A stretch of DNA of 5,683 bases, from positions 1 to 5,683 of the forward strand of contig JAOTWH010000145.1 of the NCBI GenBank assembly GCA_029863035.1, read 5' to 3'. A model generated the notes under the pieces. That model was not told where the DNA came from. It saw nothing but the letters and a program-made list of their open reading frames with translations, and made no database searches. This DNA is from Acidimicrobiia bacterium (lineage in GTDB: Bacteria; Actinomycetota; Acidimicrobiia; UBA5794; JAOTWH01). Position numbers and translations under genes: made by a program. Below are positions 1-5,683 of the stretch, in pieces (position 1 is the first letter of the stretch; the number at the start of each line of letters is the position of its first letter).

Positions 1-947
1 TCGACCGTCGTGAGCCAGACCGGCTGGTATTGCGCGTCCATGGCGAAGTAGGCATCGGCGTCAACACCGATCAACGCGGCATCGAGCCCGAGGTCGTTGA
101 TGGCATCACCAGCAGGCAGGTTGATGGCGCCACCCACCGGGATGCTGATGTCGCAGCCTTCCTGGAACTGGGACTCCGCCGTCTGCCGAGCCAGCCCCAT
201 GTCGGTGAAGCTGCCGGTGAACGAACCGTCCTGGGCATCGACATCCCAGCCGAGGACCCTGACGTTCGTTCCCTTGACCACGTTGTAGTGGTCAGCACCA
301 CGCGTGAATCCATCCATGAAGATGGAAACCGTGGGGAAATTGGCGCCACCATACGTGCACAGGATTCCAGTTTGGGAAACGCCCGCCGCCAAATAGCCTG
401 CCGCGAAGGCTGCCTGGTCGGTCTGATAGACCAATTCGCGCACGTTCGCCAGGGCCAGCGGCGCGAAGTCCGCATCGGTCAGCACGTTGTCGATCATCGT
501 CCAGATGATGTCCGGGTTGGCTTGCGCGTTGATGGCCGTCACCTCACCGAGGGCGAAGCCGACGGTCACAATGTGCTCGCAACCCTGCGAGATCATTTGG
601 TCGATGTTCGGCTGCCAGTCCGAGGCATCAGTGGACTCAAGGAAGAACGAGTCTTCTGTTGCGTACCCTGCAGCCTGTGCATCCTGAACGCCCTGCCAGG
701 CGCTGGCGTTGAAGCTACGGTCGTCGACACCCGCCAGGTCTGTCACTAGGCAGGCCTTGACTGCATTGGCAGCCGATGCGGCCGTCGTCGTCGTGGTCTC
801 GCCAGCGGCCGTAGTCGTAGTCTCACCCGCAGCCGTCGTGGTGGTCTCGCCCGCCGTCGTCGCCGTGTCGCCGTCACCGCAGGCTGCGGCTACAAGAGCG
901 AACACCGCCAACAGGGCGACAAGCGCGACCCAATTCATTCTTTTCAT
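1..947 (-). CDS. BMP family (PnrA-like) ABC transporter substrate-binding lipoprotein, 3' end cut off by window edge
   Basis: Reading the minus strand from the ATG at 945-947 gives 315 codons open to the window edge; about 15-20% of a typical BMP protein is missing. Residues 1-22 are a lipoprotein signal: KR near the start, a hydrophobic core, then VAAAC with Cys23 as the lipidation site. Residues 24-62 are a Thr-rich, low-complexity linker to the outer face of the membrane. The ligand-binding domain follows: the family hallmark GVDDRSFNASAWQG at 73-86, GFALGEV at 130-136, FAAGYLAAG at 181-189, FMDGFTRG at 210-217, VGGAINL at 271-277 and GVDAD at 294-298. Known members of the family (PnrA, BmpA, Med) bind purine or other nucleosides and deliver them to an ABC permease; the exact ligand here cannot be read from sequence. 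Cysteines at 66, 123, 197 and 265 could form disulfides. AGGAGG lies 10 nt upstream of the ATG, fixing the start. No permease or ATPase gene is visible; they may lie beyond the left edge. Confidence 0.93.
   Translation of the reverse strand, partial: MKRMNWVALVALLAVFALVAAACGDGDTATTAGETTTTAAGETTTTAAGETTTTTAASAANAVKACLVTDLAGVDDRSFNASAWQGVQDAQAAGYATEDSFFLESTDASDWQPNIDQMISQGCEHIVTVGFALGEVTAINAQANPDIIWTMIDNVLTDADFAPLALANVRELVYQTDQAAFAAGYLAAGVSQTGILCTYGGANFPTVSIFMDGFTRGADHYNVVKGTNVRVLGWDVDAQDGSFTGSFTDMGLARQTAESQFQEGCDISIPVGGAINLPAGDAINDLGLDAALIGVDADAYFAMDAQYQPVWLTTV
783..854 (-). repeat. Three in-frame 24-bp tandem repeats encoding the lipoprotein linker
   Basis: Codons 32-55 of the lipoprotein read AGETTTTA, AGETTTTA, AGETTTTT: three octapeptide units in 72 bases. 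Synonymous differences (ACC/ACG/ACT, GGC/GGT) show the copies are not brand-new duplications. The linker probably acts as a flexible, possibly glycosylated tether between the lipid anchor at Cys23 and the binding domain. Such Thr-rich spacers are typical of actinobacterial lipoproteins. Confidence 0.85.
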
Positions 948-957
948 GGTTGGATAG

Positions 958-963
958 CCTCCT
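958..963 (-). promoter_or_regulatory. Strong ribosome binding site of the BMP lipoprotein gene
   Basis: The plus strand reads cctcct, i.e. AGGAGG on the coding strand, 10 nt before the ATG at 947. A perfect core Shine-Dalgarno supports this start over the in-frame ATG three codons later. Confidence 0.8.
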
Positions 964-976
964 AGTGGAATCTCCA

Positions 977-995
977 GCGGGAGTCCTTATCCCGC
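977..995. promoter_or_regulatory. Small perfect inverted repeat in the lipoprotein leader
   Basis: gcggga (977-982) and tcccgc (990-995) form a 6-bp GC-rich stem with a 7-nt loop in the divergent gap, just upstream of the lipoprotein RBS. It could be an operator or a 5' hairpin in the leader mRNA. Six base pairs in a GC-rich genome can also occur by chance, so the function is uncertain. Confidence 0.35.
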
Positions 996-1002
996 CCTCT
1001 TA

Positions 1003-1033
1003 AGTGTAGTAGCGCAACAATGTTCTATCCCAA
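1003..1033 (-). promoter_or_regulatory. Weak candidate promoter for the BMP lipoprotein gene
   Basis: On the minus strand TTGGGA (1028-1033) and TACACT (1003-1008) resemble -35 and -10 boxes but are separated by 19 nt, longer than ideal. Transcription would start near 996, placing the 977-995 hairpin at the very 5' end of the mRNA. Only the -10-like hexamer is reasonably good, so this is a guess. Confidence 0.22.
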
Positions 1034-1076
1034 GAACGAGCCCCGAGGACAACTTCTGAATGCGGAACGAGAGTTC

Positions 1077-2033
1077 ATGAACATCGTCGACATCAAGAAC
1101 GTGGCCCCGCCACCAGGGTGGGGAGTAGCGGTTGATACTCGAGCCCTTGTGCAGCTCGCCTCATCATGGAAGTACGAAGGATTTCCGGTTCCTCAATGGG
1201 ACTACCCGGGGCTTCCGGTCGGCCTCAACCCGCCGGCATGGTTCGATTTCTGCGGCCTGGCGGTGGCCGTCCTTGCCTGTCTGTGGCCTCCCGCGGGCGA
1301 AGCGATGTGGTCGACGGAGCATTACGGCCACAAGCTCACGGACGCACCGGCGCTGTTTTCATGTTTCGCTCGGGGTGTGCCGATCGACACGCCTGGCCTC
1401 GCAACCTCTCTTTTTGTCGGGTGGACCGAGGACGAAGCCGAAAGCTTCTTTGCCGGTTCGGGCGTTTTGCAGCTCATCCCGGCCCGGCGCCGAACACTGC
1501 AGGAGGTGTCCATCTCCCTCGCCGAGCGGTGGGAGGGTCACTTCGTGAATCTGGTCGAGGACGCCCGGTACTCAGCTCCGGGGATCGTCGAGCGCCTTGT
1601 GAAGACCTTTCCGGCGTATCGAGACAGATGGAAGTCGGATCATGGATTGTTGGAATTCAACAAGCTGGCCCATCTGAGCGCTGCCATGATGGCCTTGGGC
1701 TCCGGGATCGATATCACGGGGCTCGACGCCCTTCCCGTCTACCCGGACTATATGCTCCCGATGGTGCTCCGCCACTACGGGGTACTCACCTACGAGCAGG
1801 AGCTGGCCGATGCGGTCGACGGTCGCCACCTGATCCCACCCGGCAGCAATTGGGAGCTGGGCATTCGTTGGGCGACCGTGTACGCCGGCCACCAGCTCAC
1901 CAACGAGCTCCACCGCCTCGGGAATCCCGTCGTAACTCCCGCCCTGGACTACTTCCTCTGGCACCAGGCAGTGCTGGGACCGCGGGCCGGCACAATGGGC
2001 GAACACCACCGAACCGTGACGATGGCGTACTGA
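1077..2033 (+). CDS. qng1: Queuosine salvage protein, Qng1 / Q_salvage (DUF2419) family
   Basis: The family hydrolyses queuosine 5'-monophosphate to release queuine, which a tRNA-guanine transglycosylase inserts at the wobble position of GUN-anticodon tRNAs. With the 1077 start the protein has 318 residues, the usual length of about 300-340. Family blocks appear in order: WFDFC at 55-59, GVPIDTP at 100-106, IPARRRTLQEVS at 134-145, FVNLVE at 156-161, TFPAYRD at 177-183, FNKLAHL at 194-200 (usually FYKRAQIL), GLDALPVYPDYMLPMVLRHY at 215-234 (usually ..FADYxVPQxL), LIPPGSNWELGIR at 252-264 (usually LIPxGSxxEVEIR) and LDYFLWHQ at 290-297 (usually DFxLW). The conserved acidic positions Asp224, Glu260 and Asp291 are present. 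There is no signal peptide, so it should be cytoplasmic. Start choice: an in-frame ATG at 1020 adds 19 residues outside the family core, with poorer codon bias and no Shine-Dalgarno; the ATG at 1077 has a modest GAGAG just upstream. Family assignment is by motif recall, not a database search; 1020 remains possible. Confidence 0.83.
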   Translation: MNIVDIKNVAPPPGWGVAVDTRALVQLASSWKYEGFPVPQWDYPGLPVGLNPPAWFDFCGLAVAVLACLWPPAGEAMWSTEHYGHKLTDAPALFSCFARGVPIDTPGLATSLFVGWTEDEAESFFAGSGVLQLIPARRRTLQEVSISLAERWEGHFVNLVEDARYSAPGIVERLVKTFPAYRDRWKSDHGLLEFNKLAHLSAAMMALGSGIDITGLDALPVYPDYMLPMVLRHYGVLTYEQELADAVDGRHLIPPGSNWELGIRWATVYAGHQLTNELHRLGNPVVTPALDYFLWHQAVLGPRAGTMGEHHRTVTMAY

Positions 2034-2132
2034 ACGAAGTCATCAGTTATCAGTTGCTACCACCGTCTGACAACTGAACGGGCGGCCCCGAGGGGCCGCC
2101 CGACTGACAACTGATAACTGCAAAGCTTCGTT
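2033..2132. repeat. Nested palindromic element of repeated heptads filling the convergent gap
   Basis: Three nested inverted arms span the gap from stop codon to stop codon: aacgaag 2033-2039 with cttcgtt 2126-2132 (7 bp), cagttatcagttg 2044-2056 with its exact complement 2108-2120 (13 bp), and an 11-bp GC stem at 2079-2102. The AT-richer arms are made of degenerate 7-mers of the type ACTGAYA: inverted at 2041-2047 and 2048-2054, direct at 2066-2072, 2073-2079, 2103-2109, 2110-2116 and 2117-2123. An 11-bp direct repeat (ctgacaactga, 2067-2077 and 2104-2114) lets the left arm pair alternatively with the middle copy. It is probably a bidirectional transcription end or a dispersed REP-like element. 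Confidence 0.75.
2079..2102. terminator. GC hairpin, likely bidirectional terminator between qng1 and clpC
   Basis: A perfect 11-bp stem (cgggcggcccc / ggggccgcccg) with a nominal 2-nt loop, realistically a 4-nt loop on 10 bp, lies between two convergent genes. There is no T tract on either side, as is common in actinobacterial terminators, so termination efficiency cannot be judged. The outer 13-bp arms would extend the stem in either transcript. Confidence 0.7.
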
Positions 2133-4608
2133 ACTCGCTTTCGGCCATCTCGATGGGTGGCTGGTCGGGCGCCTCGACTTCTTCGAAGACTAGTTCTCCG
2201 GTCTCGGCGTCGAAATCGACCACGATGGTGATACCCGCCTTGAAGTCTCCCAAAAGGACTCGCTCCGACAGCGGGTCTTCCAGCATGCGCTGTATCGCCC
2301 TTCGCAGCGGCCGGGCGCCCAGTTCGGGGTCGTAACCCTTTTCGGCCAGGTGCACCTTGGCGGCATCCGACAGGGCGAGCGAGAGGCTTTGTGACTTCAG
2401 CTGATCGTGAACCCTCTGCAGCATCAGGTCGACGATCTCCTTCACCTCATCGAGGGTGAGCTCGTGGAAGACGATGACCTCGTCGATCCGGTTGAGGAAC
2501 TCCGGGCGGAAGTGCTTCTTGAGCTGATCGGTCACCTTGGCCTTCATGTGCTCGTAGGACACATCTTCGCCCTCGGCCACGAACCCGACCGCTTTCTTGC
2601 GGAGGTCGGCTGTACCCAGGTTGGAGGTCATGATGATGACCGTGTTCTTGAAGTCAACGATGCGACCCTGGGCGTCCGTGAGGCGGCCATCCTCGAGGAT
2701 CTGCAGCAGTGTGTTGAAGACATCCGGGTGGGCCTTCTCGATTTCATCGAACAGCACCACCGAGAAAGGCTTGCGCCGCACCGCTTCGGTCAACTGCCCG
2801 CCTTCGTCGTAGCCGACGTATCCGGGCGGGGAGCCCACCAGCCGGCTGACCGTGTGCTTCTCCATGTACTCGGACATATCGAGCTGGATCAGGGCAGCTT
2901 CGTCGCCGAAGAGAAACTCGGCAAGCGTCTTGGCAGTCTCCGTCTTACCGACCCCCGACGGACCCAGGAAGATGAAGGAACCCGAGGGGCGCTTGGGATC
3001 CTTCAATCCTGCTCGCGTCCGCCGGATGGCCTTGGAGACCGCGACGATGGCATCGTGTTGCCCAATGATCCGCTTGTGCAGCTCGTCTTCCATATTGACG
3101 AGCCGGGCGGTCTCTTCCTCAGTCAAGCGGTGCACCGGGATGCCGGTCCACAACGCCAGGACTTCGGCAATCTCTTCTTCGTCGATGACCCAATCATTCG
3201 TGATCCCGGCAGCCTTTTGTTCGCGCTCTCGTTCGGCACGGTCGGCTATGAGTGAGCGCTCCTGATCGCGCAGCTGAGCGGCCCGTTCGAACTGCTGGGC
3301 CTGGACGGCCTCCGTCTTCTGCGAACGGATGCCGGTCAATTGCTCGTCGAGTTCTTTCAGCTCGGGGGTGGCTCCGGTCCGGTTGATCCGCATCCGGCTT
3401 CCCGCCTCGTCAATGAGGTCGATGGCCTTATCGGGCAGGTGCCGATCGGAGATGTACCGGTCGGCCAGGTTGGCGGCACTGACCAGGGCACCTTGCGTGA
3501 ACCGGACATTGTGGTGCGCTTCATAGCGGTCCTTCAAACCGTCCAGGATCTGAATCGTGTCGGCCACCGTCGGCTCATCGACCTGGATGGGCTGGAACCT
3601 ACGCTCCAGTGCCGCGTCCTTCTCTAGGTACTTACGGTACTCCTCGAGAGTGGTGGCACCGATGGTCTGCAGCTCACCGCGAGCCAGCATCGGCTTGAGG
3701 ATGCTGGCCGCATCGATGGCCCCCTCAGCCGCTCCCGCCCCCACCAACGTGTGGATCTCATCGATGAAGAGCAGGATGTCACCGCGCGTGCGGATCTCCT
3801 TGAGCACCTTCTTGAGCCGCTCCTCAAAATCGCCGCGGTAGCGTGATCCGGCCACGAGGGCCCCCAGATCCAGGGTGTAGACCTGCTTACCGTCGAGCGT
3901 CTCGGGGACCTCACCAGTAACGATCCGCTGCGCAAGACCCTCGACAATCGCCGTCTTGCCGACCCCCGGCTCGCCGATCAACACCGGGTTGTTCTTAGTC
4001 CGACGAGACAGGATCTGCATGACCCGTTCGATCTCGCGTAGCCGTCCGATCACCGGGTCCAGCTTTCGATCGCGGGCCATCTGAGTGAGGTTCCGACCGA
4101 ACTGATCTAGCACCGTCGACCCGGACGGGCCGCTCTCGCGGCCACCTGTCCCGGCTGCCTGCTCCTCGGACGGCGCTCCCGAGAGCAGCTGGATTACAGT
4201 CTGGCGCACCTTGGGGAGATCGGCGCCCAGCTTCTGCAGGACCTGGGCGGCCACGCCTTCGCCTTCCCGAATGAGGCCGAGCAAGATGTGTTCGGTACCG
4301 ATGTAGTTGTGACCCAGCTGCAGCGCTTCCCGCAGGCTCAGCTCGAGGACTTTCTTGGCGCGGGGCGTGAAGGGAATATGCCCACTCGGTGACTGCTGTC
4401 CCTGGCCGATGATCTCCACAACCTGGGTGCGTACCGAATCGAGGTTTATGCCGAGCGACTCCAGGCCCTTGGCGGCAACCCCTTCGCCCTCGTGGATCAA
4501 CCCCAGCAGTATGTGTTCGGTTCCGATGTAATTGTGATTGAGAAGGCGCGCTTCCTCTTGAGCGAGGACCACGACTCTACGCGCCCGATCTGTGAACCGT
4601 TCAAACAC
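2131..4608 (-). CDS. clpC: ATP-dependent Clp protease ATP-binding subunit ClpC
   Basis: Complete 825-residue Hsp100/AAA+ unfoldase that recognises substrates and threads them into the ClpP peptidase in the cytoplasm. The N-domain has two Clp_N repeats (about 4-60 and 80-135), each with [14 protein letters not shown]1 ring: Walker A GEPGVGKT 212-219, pore loop YRG 257-259, Walker B ILLFIDE 278-284, arginine finger region LERRF 334-338. The middle domain around 411-460 contains the UVR-like [13 protein letters not shown] (438-450), separating ClpC from ClpA and ClpB. D2 ring: Walker A GPSGVGKT 549-556, pore loop GYVGY 596-600, Walker B VVLFDE 617-622, sensor-1 TSN 661-663, FLNRIDE 704-710 and sensor-2 GARPLRR 764-770. 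VGF at 674-676 is the ClpP-docking loop, so it is a protease partner and not a disaggregase. Both ATPase sites look intact. Start is GTG, with TAGGAGG 8 nt upstream. M. tuberculosis ClpC1 is slightly longer, about 848 residues. Confidence 0.98.
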   Translation of the reverse strand: MFERFTDRARRVVVLAQEEARLLNHNYIGTEHILLGLIHEGEGVAAKGLESLGINLDSVRTQVVEIIGQGQQSPSGHIPFTPRAKKVLELSLREALQLGHNYIGTEHILLGLIREGEGVAAQVLQKLGADLPKVRQTVIQLLSGAPSEEQAAGTGGRESGPSGSTVLDQFGRNLTQMARDRKLDPVIGRLREIERVMQILSRRTKNNPVLIGEPGVGKTAIVEGLAQRIVTGEVPETLDGKQVYTLDLGALVAGSRYRGDFEERLKKVLKEIRTRGDILLFIDEIHTLVGAGAAEGAIDAASILKPMLARGELQTIGATTLEEYRKYLEKDAALERRFQPIQVDEPTVADTIQILDGLKDRYEAHHNVRFTQGALVSAANLADRYISDRHLPDKAIDLIDEAGSRMRINRTGATPELKELDEQLTGIRSQKTEAVQAQQFERAAQLRDQERSLIADRAEREREQKAAGITNDWVIDEEEIAEVLALWTGIPVHRLTEEETARLVNMEDELHKRIIGQHDAIVAVSKAIRRTRAGLKDPKRPSGSFIFLGPSGVGKTETAKTLAEFLFGDEAALIQLDMSEYMEKHTVSRLVGSPPGYVGYDEGGQLTEAVRRKPFSVVLFDEIEKAHPDVFNTLLQILEDGRLTDAQGRIVDFKNTVIIMTSNLGTADLRKKAVGFVAEGEDVSYEHMKAKVTDQLKKHFRPEFLNRIDEVIVFHELTLDEVKEIVDLMLQRVHDQLKSQSLSLALSDAAKVHLAEKGYDPELGARPLRRAIQRMLEDPLSERVLLGDFKAGITIVVDFDAETGELVFEEVEAPDQPPIEMAESE

Positions 4609-4616
4609 GGCACCAG

Positions 4617-4622
4617 CCTCCT
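4617..4622 (-). promoter_or_regulatory. Ribosome binding site that fixes the GTG start of clpC
   Basis: cctcct on the plus strand gives AGGAGG (TAGGAGG with 4623) on the coding strand, 8 nt before the GTG at 4606-4608. Together with the canonical [11 protein letters not shown]-terminus it settles the non-ATG start. Confidence 0.85.
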
Positions 4623-4651
4623 AAGCCAACATCCGCATCCTCGATCCGACG

Positions 4652-4672
4652 GGGACGCGTCCCGGCAGTATA
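4652..4672 (-). promoter_or_regulatory. Candidate clpC promoter -10 box with overlapping 12-bp palindrome
   Basis: On the clpC strand TATACT (4667-4672) is a near-consensus -10 box, predicting a start near 4660 and a leader of about 50 nt. The perfect palindrome gggacgcgtccc (4652-4663) covers that predicted start, a classic position for a repressor site. No good -35 hexamer is seen 16-18 nt upstream, which could mean an activator or an alternative sigma factor. Actinobacterial clpC genes are known ClgR targets, but this palindrome does not clearly match the ClgR site as I recall it. Confidence 0.45.
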
Positions 4673-4732
4673 GCGATGGGCCTTTCCTAGCCCTCCACCT
4701 CTCCCTATGCGGTCGGCCTGTTCTGCGATGAC

Positions 4733-4762
4733 TTGAGCCTTTCCCGTGGCCTTCTGTTCTAA
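4733..4762 (+). promoter_or_regulatory. Weak candidate promoter for the polyprenyl synthase gene
   Basis: TTGAGC (4733-4738) and TTCTAA (4757-4762) are spaced 18 nt apart and lie about 80 nt ahead of the ATG. Both hexamers deviate from consensus, and an overlapping TAACAC at 4760-4765 is an alternative -10. Nothing else is obvious in the 4609-4844 gap: I see no tRNA, small ORF with an RBS, or riboswitch-like fold. Confidence 0.25.
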
Positions 4763-4834
4763 CACTAGGCCCCCGTGACTTCATCCCGGCCTCCAAAATG
4801 CGCGACGTCACTACCATGCAACACCGCACTCGGC

Positions 4835-4838
4835 GGAG
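4835..4838 (+). promoter_or_regulatory. Ribosome binding site of the polyprenyl synthase gene
   Basis: GGAG ends 6 nt before the ATG at 4845. It supports this start over the out-of-frame ATG at 4816. Confidence 0.65.
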
Positions 4839-4844
4839 ATCCGA

Positions 4845-5683
4845 ATGGACGCCCCTGAACTGACCGATTTGATACCGATCCCTCAGGTCTGGGAGCGTCT
4901 CGATCGTGTCGAGAAACGCCTGATCGAAGCTTCTCAAGCCGACGACGCTTTCCTCACCGCGATTGCCCAACACGGGCTCCTGGCCGGCGGAAAACGCTTC
5001 CGGCCTCTCCTAGCCCAGCTGACGGCGGAGTTCGGCCCCAACCTCGACCACCGGGCGATCGACGCGGGCGCGGCGGTCGAGCTCATCCATCTGGGAAGCC
5101 TGTACCACGACGACGTCATCGACGAGGCAACTACCCGGCGAGGAGCCGAGTCGGTAAACAGCAACTGGACCAACACGATTGCCATCCTGGCCGGCGACTT
5201 CTTGATGGCGAGGGCTTCGGAGGTAGCGGCCTCGACCCTGGGGCAAGAGGCAGTCCGGCTGCTGGCTCGTACCTATGCAGAGTTGGTCGAGGGCCAGACG
5301 CTGGAGCTCCAAGTCGACCACGACCTTAACCACGGGCCGTCCGTCTACTACCGGATCATCGGGGGCAAGACTGCCAGCCTGATGCGCACGTCGGCTCGGC
5401 TTGGAGCAATGGCCACCGACGCTCCACCGGGAGTGATCGAGGCGGTCAGCACCTGGGCGTGGGAGCTGGGCATGGTGTTCCAGATCACCGACGACGCCCT
5501 CGATCTGGTCGCCACCGATGGCTACCTCGGGAAGCCGGCCGGATCGGATATCGGAGAAGGCAAATACACACTGCCGGTCCTGCTGGCTCTGACGGGACCG
5601 GACCGGTCTCGCATCTCCGAACTCCTCAATAATCGCCCATATCCACCCGAGGCCGTCGGAGATGCGAGACCGGTCCGGTCCCG
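4845..5683 (+). CDS. Polyprenyl diphosphate synthase (trans-isoprenyl diphosphate synthase family), 3' end cut off
   Basis: The enzyme condenses isopentenyl diphosphate onto an allylic diphosphate to build a trans-polyprenyl chain. The frame is open for 279 codons to the window end; full-length members are about 310-350 residues. Motifs in order: GGKRFRP 48-54, first aspartate-rich motif DDVID 89-93 with RRG 98-100, GDFL 117-120, EGQ 149-151, GGKTASL 173-179, second aspartate-rich motif DDALD 216-220 within FQITDD, and GKPAGSDIGEGKYTLP 229-243. All magnesium-binding aspartates and the diphosphate-binding basic residues are present, so it should be active. Positions -4 and -5 before the first motif are Ser85 and Gly84; small residues there leave the product tunnel open, suggesting a long chain such as the menaquinone tail (IspB/GrcC/HepT-like) and not farnesyl diphosphate. 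That chain-length call is inference. The final codons (from about 271) lie in an inverted repeat and may not be genuine. Confidence 0.95.
   Translation, partial: MDAPELTDLIPIPQVWERLDRVEKRLIEASQADDAFLTAIAQHGLLAGGKRFRPLLAQLTAEFGPNLDHRAIDAGAAVELIHLGSLYHDDVIDEATTRRGAESVNSNWTNTIAILAGDFLMARASEVAASTLGQEAVRLLARTYAELVEGQTLELQVDHDLNHGPSVYYRIIGGKTASLMRTSARLGAMATDAPPGVIEAVSTWAWELGMVFQITDDALDLVATDGYLGKPAGSDIGEGKYTLPVLLALTGPDRSRISELLNNRPYPPEAVGDARPVRS
5593..5683. repeat. Perfect 28-bp inverted repeat ending exactly at the window edge
   Basis: Bases 5593-5620 and 5656-5683 are exact reverse complements over 28 bp, separated by 35 nt, inside the synthase coding region. The right arm reaches the last base, so the repeat may extend further. 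A 28-bp perfect hairpin inside a conserved enzyme gene is improbable by chance. A fold-back chimera or an assembly artefact at a contig end is the likeliest cause; a real hairpin that broke the assembly is the alternative. Confidence 0.9.

Noticed and set aside
30..749. Open frame of 239 codons on the plus strand
   Set aside because: It lies antisense to the BMP lipoprotein, whose motifs are unmistakable. The opposite frame has no family resemblance and no RBS; it is open because of the high GC content.
1020..1076. N-terminal extension of the Qng1 gene from the ATG at 1020
   Set aside because: There is no Shine-Dalgarno before it, codon third positions are less GC-rich than in the gene body, and the extra 19 residues lie outside the family core. 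It is less likely but not excluded.
1166..2077. Open frame of 303 codons overlapping the Qng1 gene in another plus-strand frame
   Set aside because: Its translation is rich in Arg, Pro and Gly, typical of a shifted high-GC frame, while the overlapping frame carries conserved family motifs.
2407..3255. Open frame of 282 codons on the plus strand inside clpC
   Set aside because: It is the antisense shadow of strongly conserved ClpC domains, with no RBS or recognisable domain.
4731..4738. acttgagc, half of an HspR-type HAIR site
   Set aside because: The inverted partner half is absent at the required spacing, so a heat-shock repressor site is not supported.
4497..4973. Minus-strand open frame of 158 codons across the clpC 5' end, the gap and the synthase 5' end
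   Set aside because: It overlaps two well-supported genes and their regulatory gap, and the translation is basic and low in recognisable features.

Overview
The window looks like a fragment of a high-GC, actinobacterial genome. The polar lipoprotein linker made of Thr/Ala/Gly/Glu repeats, the AGGAGG ribosome binding sites, the GTG-started clpC and the GC-rich third codon positions all fit. The linker style is common in Acidimicrobiia and relatives, so an uncultured member of that class is my best guess; there is no rRNA or other taxonomic marker to prove it. Both ends cut through genes, so the window may be a whole short contig.

Layout, left to right. (1) 1-947, minus strand: a BMP/PnrA-type substrate-binding lipoprotein missing its C-terminus. 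(2) 948-1076: a short divergent gap with a strong RBS and a small hairpin for the lipoprotein gene. (3) 1077-2033, plus strand: a protein I recognise by its motifs as a bacterial member of the queuosine salvage family Qng1 (formerly DUF2419 / Q_salvage). (4) 2034-2130: a convergent gap entirely filled by an elaborate palindrome built from repeated heptads around an 11-bp GC hairpin. (5) 2131-4608, minus strand: a complete ClpC unfoldase. (6) 4609-4844: a divergent regulatory gap with a candidate clpC promoter and a 12-bp palindrome over its predicted start. (7) 4845-5683, plus strand: the first 279 codons of a long-chain type polyprenyl diphosphate synthase. The last 28 bases are an exact inverted copy of 5593-5620, which may be an assembly or amplification fold-back.

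How the genes relate. ClpC (protein quality control) and the prenyl synthase (probably menaquinone side chain) are housekeeping functions that share only a divergent gap. The more interesting pair is the BMP lipoprotein and the Qng1-like enzyme, transcribed away from each other. BMP proteins often bind nucleosides outside the cell, and Qng1 releases queuine from queuosine 5'-monophosphate, so the pair could form a nucleoside-scavenging unit feeding tRNA modification. That link is inference from adjacency and family knowledge, not shown by the sequence.
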